Part shown: piece by piece, positions 18,216 to 26,125 of the stretch
How positions within the stretch are numbered: position 1 is the first letter of the stretch
Layout of the letters: each line of letters starts with the position of its first letter
The notes under the pieces: generated by a model
Database searches by the model: none
The model's input: only the letters and a program-made list of their open reading frames with translations
Told to the model about the DNA's origin: nothing
Source: Pedobacter caeni
Lineage (GTDB): Bacteria; Bacteroidota; Bacteroidia; Sphingobacteriales; Sphingobacteriaceae
Length of the DNA: 64,000 bases
Direction of reading: 5' to 3'
NCBI RefSeq assembly: GCF_900129215.1
Contig: NZ_FQUQ01000005.1
Span: forward strand, 1 to 64,000
Program-made: the position numbers and the translations under genes

Positions 18216-19517
18216 ATGAATGTAAAAATGTTAATGTTAAGTTGTATTGGTGTTTTTGCCCTGAGCAAAAACACTTCTGCACAAAGTGTTCTGTCCGCGA
18301 ATGTTTCAAAAAAGCTGGAGTCCATCAGGCCATTGTCTGATTCCGTGAAAATAATGGCAGAGAAATTAGTGCAAAAAGGCTTTACTGCCGGGGATGGCTA
18401 TGGTGAGGTCTGGATCAGAGACCTGAATACCTTTGTAACGGTAGCCAGTAAGGTGAATGATAAAGAGTTGATCAAAAAACATTTGCTTACTTTCTTTCAG
18501 TTTCAGCAGCCTGATGGTGCAATTTTAGATGGCTATGTGCCGGCTAAAAAAGGGGCTGTGGCTTATGATTATTATCATACTGACCTGGCACCCGAATATG
18601 CCGGACATAAAAATACGGTGGAAACCGATCAGGAAACCTCATTGGTTCAGGCCGTGGCGAAATATGTCAGAGGAACAGGTGATCAATCCATCCTGAAAAA
18701 CACCATTGCCGGAATAACCGTACAGAAGCGATTGGAACAAGCGATGGAGTTCTTGCTGACCAAGAGGTTTGACCAGAAACATGGACTTTTATGGGGTGCT
18801 ACAACAGTGGATTGGGGTGATGTGCAGCCCGAACATAACTGGGGTGTCGTATTAGATTCCAATTCGCATTTAACCATTGATATCTATGACAATGCGATGT
18901 TTATCATTGCAATCAATGACTTTTTGGAAATCGCCAGCTTGTCGCCAAAAATGTCGGCACACTGGAAAGGGATCAAAACAAAAATCGCAGCCAATGTACG
19001 CAAGCATCTCTGGGATAAAAAACGCCAGAAATTCCTGCCCCATATTTACCTGAATGGCTCACCTTTTCCGGCCTCATTTAATGAAGCGGAAATCTATTAC
19101 CATGGTGGAACAGCTGTGGCAATTGAAGCAGGGCTCTTAAGTAAAGATGAGGTGAAAACGGCTTATAAAAAGATGCAGGAAAACGTAAAGAAGGCCAATG
19201 CTGCTACGATAGGCCTGACCATTTATCCCGTATACCCTGAAGGTTTCTTTAAGAATAAAGGAATGGGCCCTTACTCTTATCAGAATGGTGGAGACTGGAC
19301 CTGGTTTGGAGGCCGGATGGTTTCCCAGCTGATCCGCTATAACCTATTGGAAGAAGCAGTGGAAGCGATGAAGCCGATGTTGGACCGTGTGGTTAAAAAT
19401 AAAGGCTTTTATGAATGGTATACTCCTGATAATAAACCGCAGGGATCTGCAAGCTTCAGGGGAGAAGCAGGCGTACTGTGGATGGCCATTACGGAACTTA
19501 AACAGAAAACACGTTAA
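18216..19517 (+). CDS. Secreted (alpha/alpha)6-barrel glycoside hydrolase, family uncertain
   Basis: 433 residues, signal peptide to ~22 (NTSAQ). The helical repeats fit an (alpha/alpha)6 barrel: YGEVWIRDLNTFVTVAS (63-79), VETDQETSLVQAVAKYV (135-151), LLWGATTVDWGDVQPEHNWG (191-210), IYDNAMFIIAINDFLEIA and, near the C-terminus, GGDWTWFGGRMVSQLIRYN and SFRGEAGVLWMAI. This resembles glycosidases of the GH63/GH37/amylo-1,6-glucosidase (MGH1-like) group. The WIRD motif recalls GH125 but the remaining GH125 landmarks are not seen. Candidate catalytic acids are D69, D199 and D202 or a late Glu. Last gene of the PUL 1 susC operon, before a strong terminator; a mannose- or glucose-releasing role is inferred from neighbours only. 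Confidence 0.7.
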   Translation: MNVKMLMLSCIGVFALSKNTSAQSVLSANVSKKLESIRPLSDSVKIMAEKLVQKGFTAGDGYGEVWIRDLNTFVTVASKVNDKELIKKHLLTFFQFQQPDGAILDGYVPAKKGAVAYDYYHTDLAPEYAGHKNTVETDQETSLVQAVAKYVRGTGDQSILKNTIAGITVQKRLEQAMEFLLTKRFDQKHGLLWGATTVDWGDVQPEHNWGVVLDSNSHLTIDIYDNAMFIIAINDFLEIASLSPKMSAHWKGIKTKIAANVRKHLWDKKRQKFLPHIYLNGSPFPASFNEAEIYYHGGTAVAIEAGLLSKDEVKTAYKKMQENVKKANAATIGLTIYPVYPEGFFKNKGMGPYSYQNGGDWTWFGGRMVSQLIRYNLLEEAVEAMKPMLDRVVKNKGFYEWYTPDNKPQGSASFRGEAGVLWMAITELKQKTR

Positions 19518-19536
19518 CCGATAAAAGTTCTGAAAA

Positions 19537-19576
19537 AAAAATGCCTGAAAGTACTGGTGTGCTTTCAGGCATTTTT
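19537..19576. terminator. Bidirectional terminator
   Basis: Stem ATGCCTGAAAG (19541-19551) / CTTTCAGGCAT (19562-19572) with A/T tracts on both sides and a 10-nt loop. It separates the PUL 1 operon (+) from the gntR gene (-). Confidence 0.88.
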
Positions 19577-19593
19577 CTGATCGGTTCAGGTGG

Positions 19594-20325
19594 CTAGGCC
19601 CTTCTGCTTTCCACAGAATAGACAAAGCTATCTGCCTTATAGTACCCAAGGTTGTATTCTATTGGTCGTTCTGCCTGATCATATACATACCGTTTACGGA
19701 ATAAGATCGGGCTTCCAGGCTCTGTTTCCAGCTTTGAAGCGATAAATTTATCTGCTGCGGTTGCACTGATCTCCTCTTTGGAAAGTTCGGCAATGATGTT
19801 GTAATCAGTCTCCAGTATATCGTAAAGTGGTCTTTTGAAGTCCTCTTCTCCGGTTAAGCTGGTGCGGGGGTGAAAGTAAGAAACAAAGTAAACAAAAGGA
19901 CCTTCCGGACGGCCACGCAGCCGCTCTACCTTTAATATTTTCTGATCTGTTTTAATATTGAAAAAATTAGCGATGATCTCGGTAGGATAAATCCAGCTCA
20001 CATGAAGTTCAAAGTTCTTGATCGGAATACCTCTGGCCTGCATCTCCTGAGAAAAGCTCAGCCAGTTTACCGATTTAGAGCTGATCATGGCATCCGCCAC
20101 CTTAGTGCCAACTCCTTTCTTCCTGATCAGCAGACCTTCGTAAACAAGTTTATTTAAAGCTTGTCGCAGTGTGGTCCGGGAGATAGCCAGTTGGTTCGCA
20201 AGATCGATTTCGTTTGGCAAAAGCTTGCCATTCTGGTATTCAGGCAGCTTTGTCATTTTACGTAATAACTCTTCAGCCTGTATATGTAACGGAATCGGGC
20301 TTTTGTGGTTGATCGCTATCTTCAT
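19594..20325 (-). CDS. GntR-family regulator, HutC/UTRA subfamily
   Basis: 243 residues. The N-terminal winged helix (about 1-75) has PIPLHIQAEELLRKM, LLPNEIDLANQLAISRTTLR and ALNKLVYEGLLIRKKGVGT. The UTRA ligand domain follows (~95-240), with KILKVERLRGRPEGPFVYF, SATAADKFIASKLETEPGSP and ILFRKRYVYDQAERPIEYNLGYY. UTRA regulators bind small (often phosphorylated) sugars and usually act as repressors. It lies divergently from the phosphomannose isomerase/symporter genes, and its start region and the susC upstream region carry matching palindromes. The effector is inferred to be a mannose-related metabolite. Confidence 0.95.
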   Translation of the reverse strand: MKIAINHKSPIPLHIQAEELLRKMTKLPEYQNGKLLPNEIDLANQLAISRTTLRQALNKLVYEGLLIRKKGVGTKVADAMISSKSVNWLSFSQEMQARGIPIKNFELHVSWIYPTEIIANFFNIKTDQKILKVERLRGRPEGPFVYFVSYFHPRTSLTGEEDFKRPLYDILETDYNIIAELSKEEISATAADKFIASKLETEPGSPILFRKRYVYDQAERPIEYNLGYYKADSFVYSVESRRA

Positions 20326-20363
20326 GTCTGTTTTTCTCTCCCCGTTTGTTTATAGATGAGTAG

Positions 20364-20371
20364 CAAAATTA
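20364..20371 (-). promoter_or_regulatory. -7 box of the gntR gene
   Basis: CAAAATTA on the + strand reads TAATTTTG (TAnnTTTG) on the minus strand, 38 nt before the gntR start. A near-palindromic operator lies about 30 bp further upstream. Confidence 0.45.
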
Positions 20372-20401
20372 TGAAAATATATTTGGATATGATGATTAAA
20401 T

Positions 20402-20425
20402 AACTATGTTTGTACATACATAGTT
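20402..20425. promoter_or_regulatory. 24-bp near-palindromic operator candidate in the gntR/isomerase gap
   Basis: Arms AACTATGT (20402-20409) and ACATAGTT (20418-20425) around TGTACA, with one mismatched pair in the whole 24 bp. It contains GTACATAC, close to the HutC GT-N-TA-N-AC core, and shares TATGTTTGTACATA with 20504-20517. Confidence 0.6.
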
Positions 20426-20503
20426 TATGTCTCCTATTTAATTTTGCTTTATTTGTTTGATATCTACTTGTATTTACTGTAAAGCGTCTTTTTAGGGAAT
20501 TAG

Positions 20504-20517
20504 TATGTTTGTACATA
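20504..20517 (+). promoter_or_regulatory. Overlapping -7 box and operator before the isomerase gene
   Basis: TATGTTTGTACATA: the first eight bases are a perfect TAnnTTTG box and the rest overlaps the operator half GTACATA. It repeats 20405-20418 exactly (14 of 14 bases). It lies 38 nt before the start at 20556, so repressor binding would cover the promoter. Confidence 0.6.
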
Positions 20518-20555
20518 TTAGATTATGTTGATTTTGATAGCACACACACACAAAT

Positions 20556-22391
20556 ATGGTTGAAGATTCTGAAAATGTATTAAAAGCAAAAACTCATGAA
20601 GAGATTGTAGTAAACAATTGGCGACAAAGTTTACAGCCCTTATTGCCTGTCGATATTGGCCAGGTAGCGAAGGTTAAAAATTATGAACCAATGCCCTTTT
20701 TTAATGTAGGAAACCAAAAGATCGCAAGTGGCTTTGGGGGCCTTACCGATTGGATCATTCAGCAGGGTACAGTCCTTATTGATGGTTATGGTGGGGTATT
20801 TTTTAAGGAAATACAGCTTCAGGTTCAAAGGGAACTTGATGAACGTGGTATTTCTGTGAAATGGCATGACACCTCAGCCTACTTTAAGTCCGAAACAGAA
20901 CTGGAGACTTTGATCGCTCCTTTTACAGGTGGCGCAACTGAAGTCTGGGGTAAAAGGACAACACTGGAATTGAAGGATTTCTTCAGGTATGAGGACATCT
21001 TAAAGATAAAAAAAGAAGAAACAAAGACGGTTAATATCATTATAGGTGCAGGAGCAGGGTTAGTACAATGGGATGCTCCTGTCATCTATTTTGAAATACC
21101 TAAAAGCGAGATCCAGTATCGCATGAAAGCCGGGGCAATAACCAACCTTGGGGGCAGCATTACTGACGATCCTTTTTATATGTACAAACGGTTTTACTTT
21201 ATCGATTGGGTAGTACTGAATCAGCATAGATCTGCATTGCTCAACAGGATTTCTGTTGTGGCAGACGGGCAATGGCTGAATGAGGTAAACTGGATCTTAA
21301 AGACAGATCTTGAAAAAGGACTAACTAAGTTAAGTCATGCGGTACTGAGGGCCAGACCATGGTTTGAAAGCGGTTCATGGGGTGGACAATGGATGAAAAG
21401 CCATCTTGAAGGATTGAACAAAGATGAAATCAATTATGCCTGGTCATTTGAACTGATTACTCCTGAAAACGGTGTGGTACTGGAAAGTGATGGAAAATTG
21501 CTGGAAATTACTTTCGACCTGTTAATGGAACTGGAGTCTAAAGCCATCCTGGGTAAACATGCCGCCCAGTTTGGAACGTATTTCCCCATCAGGTTCGACT
21601 TTCTGGATACTTTTCAGGGAGGGAACCTTTCCATTCAATGTCATCCCTCAAAAACATACATCAGGGAGAATTTTGGCGAAACGATCACTCAGGACGAAAC
21701 CTATTACATCATGGATTGCGAACCGGACGCAAAAGTTTACCTCGGCTTTCAGGACGACATCAATCCTGAAGAATTCCGCGCTGAGCTGGAAAGCAGTCAA
21801 CTGAACAATGAGAAGATCGAGATAGAGAAATATGTACAAAGCTTCCCGTCCCGCAAACATGAGCTGTTTTTAATTCCCGGCGGAACCGTTCACAGCTCAG
21901 GAACCAATAATATGGTACTTGAAATCAGTGCTACGCCATATATTTTTACCTTTAAAATGTACGACTGGCTGGCACTGGGACTAAATGGAAAGCCGCGCCC
22001 GATCAATATAGAACATGCATTTAACAACCTGCGTTTTGAGCGTAAAGGGGCAAAGGTCAGGGAGGAACTGATTTCCAATCAGCAGGTCATTGAAAGAGGA
22101 GCAGACTGGGAGCTGGTAAAATTACCTACCCATCAGGACCATTTTTACGAAATAGAAAGGATCGAGTTTGATACAGATGTAGTGATCTCTACCGAAGACA
22201 AGTGTCATATCCTGATGCTGGTAGAAGGAACGGCCATTTCAGCTGAAGTTAATGATGGCGACGGGTACCGGTTTAATTATGCAGAGACATTCATTGTGCC
22301 TGCAGCAACTGGTAGTTACAAACTGATCAATCATGGAAAGCTCCGGGCTAAAGTGATCAAGGTCTTTCTTAAAGACAACCTTGAGGGCTAA
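20556..22391 (+). CDS. Class I mannose-6-phosphate isomerase with extra N-terminal domain
   Basis: 611 residues; classical enzymes have ~320-400. The isomerase cupin part begins near residue 267 (ARPWFESGSWGGQWM) and has the zinc/active-site segments LSIQCHPSKTYIRENFG (H363) and FLIPGGTVHSSGTNNMVLEI. It interconverts mannose-6-P and fructose-6-P in the cytoplasm. Residues ~55-240 form an additional alpha/beta domain that recalls nucleoside-kinase-like proteins (TVLIDGYGGVFFKEI; RELDERGISVKWHDTSAYF; NIIIGAGAGLVQWDAPVIYF), but the P-loop lysine/serine are absent, so kinase activity is doubtful. Divergent from gntR, with the symporter gene 50 bp downstream. Preceded by a (CA)n-rich leader. Confidence 0.85.
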   Translation: MVEDSENVLKAKTHEEIVVNNWRQSLQPLLPVDIGQVAKVKNYEPMPFFNVGNQKIASGFGGLTDWIIQQGTVLIDGYGGVFFKEIQLQVQRELDERGISVKWHDTSAYFKSETELETLIAPFTGGATEVWGKRTTLELKDFFRYEDILKIKKEETKTVNIIIGAGAGLVQWDAPVIYFEIPKSEIQYRMKAGAITNLGGSITDDPFYMYKRFYFIDWVVLNQHRSALLNRISVVADGQWLNEVNWILKTDLEKGLTKLSHAVLRARPWFESGSWGGQWMKSHLEGLNKDEINYAWSFELITPENGVVLESDGKLLEITFDLLMELESKAILGKHAAQFGTYFPIRFDFLDTFQGGNLSIQCHPSKTYIRENFGETITQDETYYIMDCEPDAKVYLGFQDDINPEEFRAELESSQLNNEKIEIEKYVQSFPSRKHELFLIPGGTVHSSGTNNMVLEISATPYIFTFKMYDWLALGLNGKPRPINIEHAFNNLRFERKGAKVREELISNQQVIERGADWELVKLPTHQDHFYEIERIEFDTDVVISTEDKCHILMLVEGTAISAEVNDGDGYRFNYAETFIVPAATGSYKLINHGKLRAKVIKVFLKDNLEG

Positions 22392-22441
22392 ACACCCAAC
22401 CGTACTAAACACTAAATAATAACCTGACCAAATATAAACTT

Positions 22442-23830
22442 ATGAACCACAACAACAAACGCTATCTGGGGCTGATTACGCTCGTAGCTTCTTTAGGTGG
22501 ACTGCTTTTCGGTTTCGATATGGCAGTGATCTCAGGCGTACTGCCCTTTGTAGAAAAGAAATTTGATTTAACGGCTTTCTACGAAGGGCTTTTCGTGTCC
22601 TCAGCATTGGTCGGTTGTATCATAGGCGTATCGTTTTCAGGAAGCTTAAGCGATAAAATAGGTCGCAAAAAAATGTTGTTCATCTCGGCCATCCTGTTTC
22701 TGATTTCGGCAATAGGATGTTCGGTTGTTCATTCCCTCGATTTGCTGATTGCTGCCCGTTTAATAGGCGGATTGGGGGTAGGGGTGGCCTCCATTGTTGT
22801 ACCACTTTACATTTCAGAAATTGCTCCTGCCGCAATCAGAGGCCGTTTGGTAACCTGTTATCAACTGGCGATTACGGTGGGAATTTTAATTGCTTATATA
22901 TTCAACTCGCTGTTGCTAAATTATTCAGCAGCGCAAACCGGTGCAGGATTTTCAGCACTTACAGACCTTATTTACGTAAAGGAAGTCTGGCGGGGCATGT
23001 TCAGCATGGGAGGGGTATTGGCCATCCTGTTTTTGGCAGGACTGTTCTTTGTTCCGGAAAGTCCGAGATGGCTGATCAGAAAAGGACGTGCAGCGGAAGG
23101 TATGGACATTCTGAAAGCGTTGAATAATGGACAAACAGAACCGATGGAAGCGGCTGTAGCGGTCGAAAGCAAGGAAGAGCAGGCGACTTACAAAGAGTTG
23201 TTTTCTCCGAAGCTGAGGAAAGCAATGCTGCTGGGCATCTTATTGCCTTTGTTTTCTCAGCTGAGTGGGATCAATGCCATCATCTATTATGGTCCTTCTA
23301 TTCTGAACGATGCTGGAATTGCCCTGGAGAACTCCTTTTTAGGGCAGGTGATCTTTGGTGCTGCCAATCTGGTCTTCACTTTTATCGCGATATGGAAAGT
23401 GGATCAATGGGGTAGGAGACCGCTTTATCTGGTTGGAACCATAGGGGCTTTTATCAGTTTGTTTGCCACAGGTTTCCTTTTTTCTCAGGGATTGACCTCC
23501 GGATGGTTACTCGTCATCAGTGTGACGGTTTTTCTGGCTTGTTTTGCGTTTTCCATAGGGCCTTTGAAATTTGTAGTCGCCTCCGAGATTTTTCCTACCC
23601 GTATCAGAGGTAAGGCGCTTGGGGTCAGTATTATGGTGATGTGGGTTGCCGATACGATCATGGGACAGGTCACCCCGATTTTATTGAAATATGCAGGTAC
23701 ACCTGCTACATTTTGGGTGTTCAGCTTCTTTTGTCTGATCGCCTTTATTACCGTTTATAAGTTGCTTCCGGAAACAAAAGGAAAATCATTGGAAGAAATA
23801 GAATCTTTTTGGGAGGAGAAAAAGGCCTGA
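22442..23830 (+). CDS. Sugar porter (MFS) proton symporter
   Basis: 462 residues, twelve predicted membrane helices, and all signature motifs of the XylE/AraE/GLUT group: GGLLFGFDMAVISG in helix 1, GRKK after helix 2, PLYISEIAPAAIRGRL, PESPRWLIRKGR, QLSGINAIIYYGPSI, DQWGRRPLYLVG and LPETKGKSLEEIE at the C-terminus. It carries a free monosaccharide across the inner membrane. Paired with phosphomannose isomerase, it most likely imports mannose or a related hexose for phosphorylation (no hexokinase gene is seen here). It is the last gene of PUL 1. Confidence 0.95.
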   Translation: MNHNNKRYLGLITLVASLGGLLFGFDMAVISGVLPFVEKKFDLTAFYEGLFVSSALVGCIIGVSFSGSLSDKIGRKKMLFISAILFLISAIGCSVVHSLDLLIAARLIGGLGVGVASIVVPLYISEIAPAAIRGRLVTCYQLAITVGILIAYIFNSLLLNYSAAQTGAGFSALTDLIYVKEVWRGMFSMGGVLAILFLAGLFFVPESPRWLIRKGRAAEGMDILKALNNGQTEPMEAAVAVESKEEQATYKELFSPKLRKAMLLGILLPLFSQLSGINAIIYYGPSILNDAGIALENSFLGQVIFGAANLVFTFIAIWKVDQWGRRPLYLVGTIGAFISLFATGFLFSQGLTSGWLLVISVTVFLACFAFSIGPLKFVVASEIFPTRIRGKALGVSIMVMWVADTIMGQVTPILLKYAGTPATFWVFSFFCLIAFITVYKLLPETKGKSLEEIESFWEEKKA

Positions 23831-23916
23831 TCATAAAAAAATCTGAAGGTTCTTTATATTTCAAAAATAAGCTGTATTCTTACCTTTTACATCATTAATC
23901 AAATATTTGAGCTAAT

Positions 23917-24468
23917 ATGTCTGTAGTGGTTTTGGATTTTAAACAGTTGTATCTTGACTTTTATGCGGGTCTCTGTTACTTCGCATTTAAGATTTTAGGA
24001 GATCAGGAGGAGGCAAAAGATATTGTCGAAGATGTTTTTTTGAAAGTGCTTCACCGTAAAGCGACGGCATCAGAAGAAGAAAACATCCGGGCATATCTTT
24101 ATATGGCTGTTAAAAATTCCTGTTTAAACCGTATAAAAACCTCTGCAAAAGCAAAAGAAAGGCAATGGCATTATAATGCGAATCTGCCTGGAGAAGAGCA
24201 TGCTTATGTCGACGAAATGATCCAGGCAGAAGTACTGCGCGAAGTGATGAAAGTGATCGATAAATTACCCGGTCATTCCGGAGAGATCATCAAAATGAGC
24301 TATTTTGAAGGCCTTAAGAACGATGAGATTGCCGCCATTCTGGAGCTTTCTGTTCAGACGGTAAAAAATCTGAAATCCAAGGGGCTGGATGGTTTAAAGC
24401 GCTGCCTCAGGCCTGATGTTTTTGCGCTTTTTGTACTCCTTTATAATTTGAAAATGACATCACCTTAA
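23917..24468 (+). CDS. ECF RNA polymerase sigma factor (PUL 2)
   Basis: 183 residues of the Bacteroidota sigma-70 ECF type. Region 2 spans ~10-75 (YLDFYAGLCYFAFKILGDQE, EAKDIVEDVFLKVLH, IRAYLYMAVKNSCLNRIK) and region 4 ~115-170 (IDKLPGHSGEIIKMSYFEGL, NDEIAAILELSVQTVKNLKS). It is expected to be held by the FecR anti-sigma factor encoded 297 bp downstream and released when the STN-type SusC binds glycan. A TCAAATATTTGA palindrome lies within the 20 nt before the start. The three-part motif of PUL 3 is not present here. Confidence 0.93.
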   Translation: MSVVVLDFKQLYLDFYAGLCYFAFKILGDQEEAKDIVEDVFLKVLHRKATASEEENIRAYLYMAVKNSCLNRIKTSAKAKERQWHYNANLPGEEHAYVDEMIQAEVLREVMKVIDKLPGHSGEIIKMSYFEGLKNDEIAAILELSVQTVKNLKSKGLDGLKRCLRPDVFALFVLLYNLKMTSP

Positions 24469-24553
24469 AATTGTATCTGGCGAAAGGCGATCCTGGTCCT
24501 GTATTGCATCATCTGACCATGAGTAGTGCGCAATTCATTCCGGGCATTTAGAG

Positions 24554-24628
24554 CTCCCGAAGGATGGAGAACTCCCGGAGTGTACTGGAATCCCCCAGAG
24601 TATGGAGAACTTCCAGAGTGTATTGCAA
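24554..24628 (+). repeat. Four degenerate ~19-bp tandem units between sigma factor and fecR
   Basis: Units start at 24554, 24572, 24591 and 24610 (18, 19, 19, 19 bp) and follow the pattern YTCCCRGAGTRTGGAGAA. At the 38-bp double-unit level, 24564-24591 and 24602-24629 match at 24 of 28 bases. They occupy a 297-bp gap that holds no convincing gene; the minus-strand frame across it (24535-24774) lacks gene-like character. Confidence 0.6.
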
Positions 24629-24765
24629 TTGTTCCTGAACAATCTCCGTAAGTAGGATAACGCTTTGAGGAATGGGGGATATCTTAAATCAGAATAATTT
24701 ACATTTTTCCGGTACTTTCTTAAACTCTTGTGGTTTAAACAATATACCAGATATAAGAGATTGGC

Positions 24766-25914
24766 ATGAAACAAGATTACGATAAGATCATTACACTGAT
24801 TGCTGATTACAATTCAGGAGAAATTAGCGAAGCTGGTAAAAAAGAACTGGAAAACTGGGTAGCTCTTGAGGAGCATAACCGCTTGCTTTTTGAACGGCTG
24901 ACTTCTGAAGATCAACTTAGAGAGGAACTGAAAATTATCTATAGGTTTAATGCTGCCGATGCCTATTCGGGATTTGAACGTAAATACATCAAACCAGCGA
25001 GAAAACTTTGGTTGAGCATCAGTATTGCTGCTTCTGTTGCGATCGCCTGTGCCTTTGGAGGGTACCTCTATTTCTTTCCTGAATATCCTGTTGCTCAAAA
25101 TCCTCTTTTACTGGCGAAAGATATTGTACCTGGTAAAAATGCCGCAACTTTAACGCTTGCAAATGGTAAAAAGATCGTATTGGGAAATGTCCGCAATGGA
25201 GAACTTGCCAGGGAAGCAGGAGTTTTGATTACAAAAACAAGTGATGGTCAGCTGATCTATGAGCTGAAGGATCCGGGGAATGCGACTGAATCTAAAAATA
25301 CACTGAAGACAGCCAGAGGAGAGACCTATCAGGTTCGTTTACCAGACGGAACACTGGTTTGGATCAATGCAGCCTCAAGCCTGACTTATCCTGCTTCATT
25401 TGCCGCATTAAAGACCAGAACGGTAGAACTGAATGGAGAAGCATATTTTGAGGTTTCAAAAGACGCCTCACATCCTTTTATCGTAAAAACAGCCCAACAG
25501 AATCTTGTGGTCCTGGGTACACATTTCAACATCAACAGTTATACCGATGAAGGTCAGACTTTGACAACATTACTGGAGGGATCGGTGAAAATAAACGAAC
25601 AGACTTTACTGAAACCGGGAGAGCAGGCACAATTATCTTCCAATGGGAATATGAAGGTGGGAAAAGCTAATGTTGCCGAAGCAATAGGATGGAAAAATGG
25701 CTTTTTCCTGTTTGAAAAGGATGATTTACCAACGGTGATGCGACAAATTTCCAGGTGGTACGATATGGATGTAAAATATGAAGGGAAGATACCTAAAGCA
25801 AGTTTTGATGGTAAAGTATACCGCAATCTTAACCTTTCAAAGGTCCTGGAAGTATTGAAATATGCTGATGTCAAATTCAGAATAGAAGACAAAACTATTG
25901 TCATTATGCCCTGA
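24766..25914 (+). CDS. FecR-family anti-sigma factor (PUL 2)
   Basis: 382 residues. The cytoplasmic N-terminus (~1-80) is followed by one membrane helix (LWLSISIAASVAIACAFGGY), then the periplasmic FecR domain (TARGETYQVRLPDGTLVWIN, ELNGEAYFEVSKDASHPFIV, LGTHFNINSY) and the C-terminal DUF4974 secretin/TonB-like module (FEKDDLPTVMRQISRWYDMD). It binds the ECF sigma factor inside and the STN domain of SusC outside. It precedes the STN-type SusC gene by 211 bp. Confidence 0.96.
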   Translation: MKQDYDKIITLIADYNSGEISEAGKKELENWVALEEHNRLLFERLTSEDQLREELKIIYRFNAADAYSGFERKYIKPARKLWLSISIAASVAIACAFGGYLYFFPEYPVAQNPLLLAKDIVPGKNAATLTLANGKKIVLGNVRNGELAREAGVLITKTSDGQLIYELKDPGNATESKNTLKTARGETYQVRLPDGTLVWINAASSLTYPASFAALKTRTVELNGEAYFEVSKDASHPFIVKTAQQNLVVLGTHFNINSYTDEGQTLTTLLEGSVKINEQTLLKPGEQAQLSSNGNMKVGKANVAEAIGWKNGFFLFEKDDLPTVMRQISRWYDMDVKYEGKIPKASFDGKVYRNLNLSKVLEVLKYADVKFRIEDKTIVIMP

Positions 25915-26125
25915 AAGTAACTAAACTATAAACCAAACCAAACCAAACCAAATCCTTTATGAAAAAACAACTACGAAAGCAGCTTTAGTGCTCATTTGGT
26001 GGCCAATAAAAAACCGCAGAAGTGTTCTAGCACCGCTGCGGAAATAGCTTGGGTCAACCATTCCCGGAAAACCGGGATAAATCAACGTGAACCGATTTAC
26101 CAATTCGCCCAAACCAATCAAAAGT
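25915..26125 (+). promoter_or_regulatory. Structured susC leader with upstream ORF
   Basis: 211 bp. It starts with four AACCA repeats leading into a nine-codon ORF at 25959-25988 (MKKQLRKQL, TAG stop). Two hairpins follow: CCGCAG (26014-26019) / CTGCGG (26036-26041) with inner GTG/CAC, and TCCCGG (26062-26067) / CCGGGA (26072-26077) around AAAA. ACCAAAT (25947-25953) can also pair with ATTTGGT (25994-26000) around the ORF. The layout resembles a translated-leader or attenuation device; no T tract follows either hairpin. Confidence 0.5.

Noticed and set aside
18216..19517. GH125 assignment for the PUL 1 glycosidase
   Set aside because: Only the WIRD-type segment is similar; the other GH125 landmarks are not visible, so only a general barrel call is made.
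24535..24774. Minus-strand 79-codon frame between the sigma gene and fecR
   Set aside because: It runs across the 19-bp repeats and into the fecR start, has no recognisable domain and no promoter box. Treated as a chance frame.
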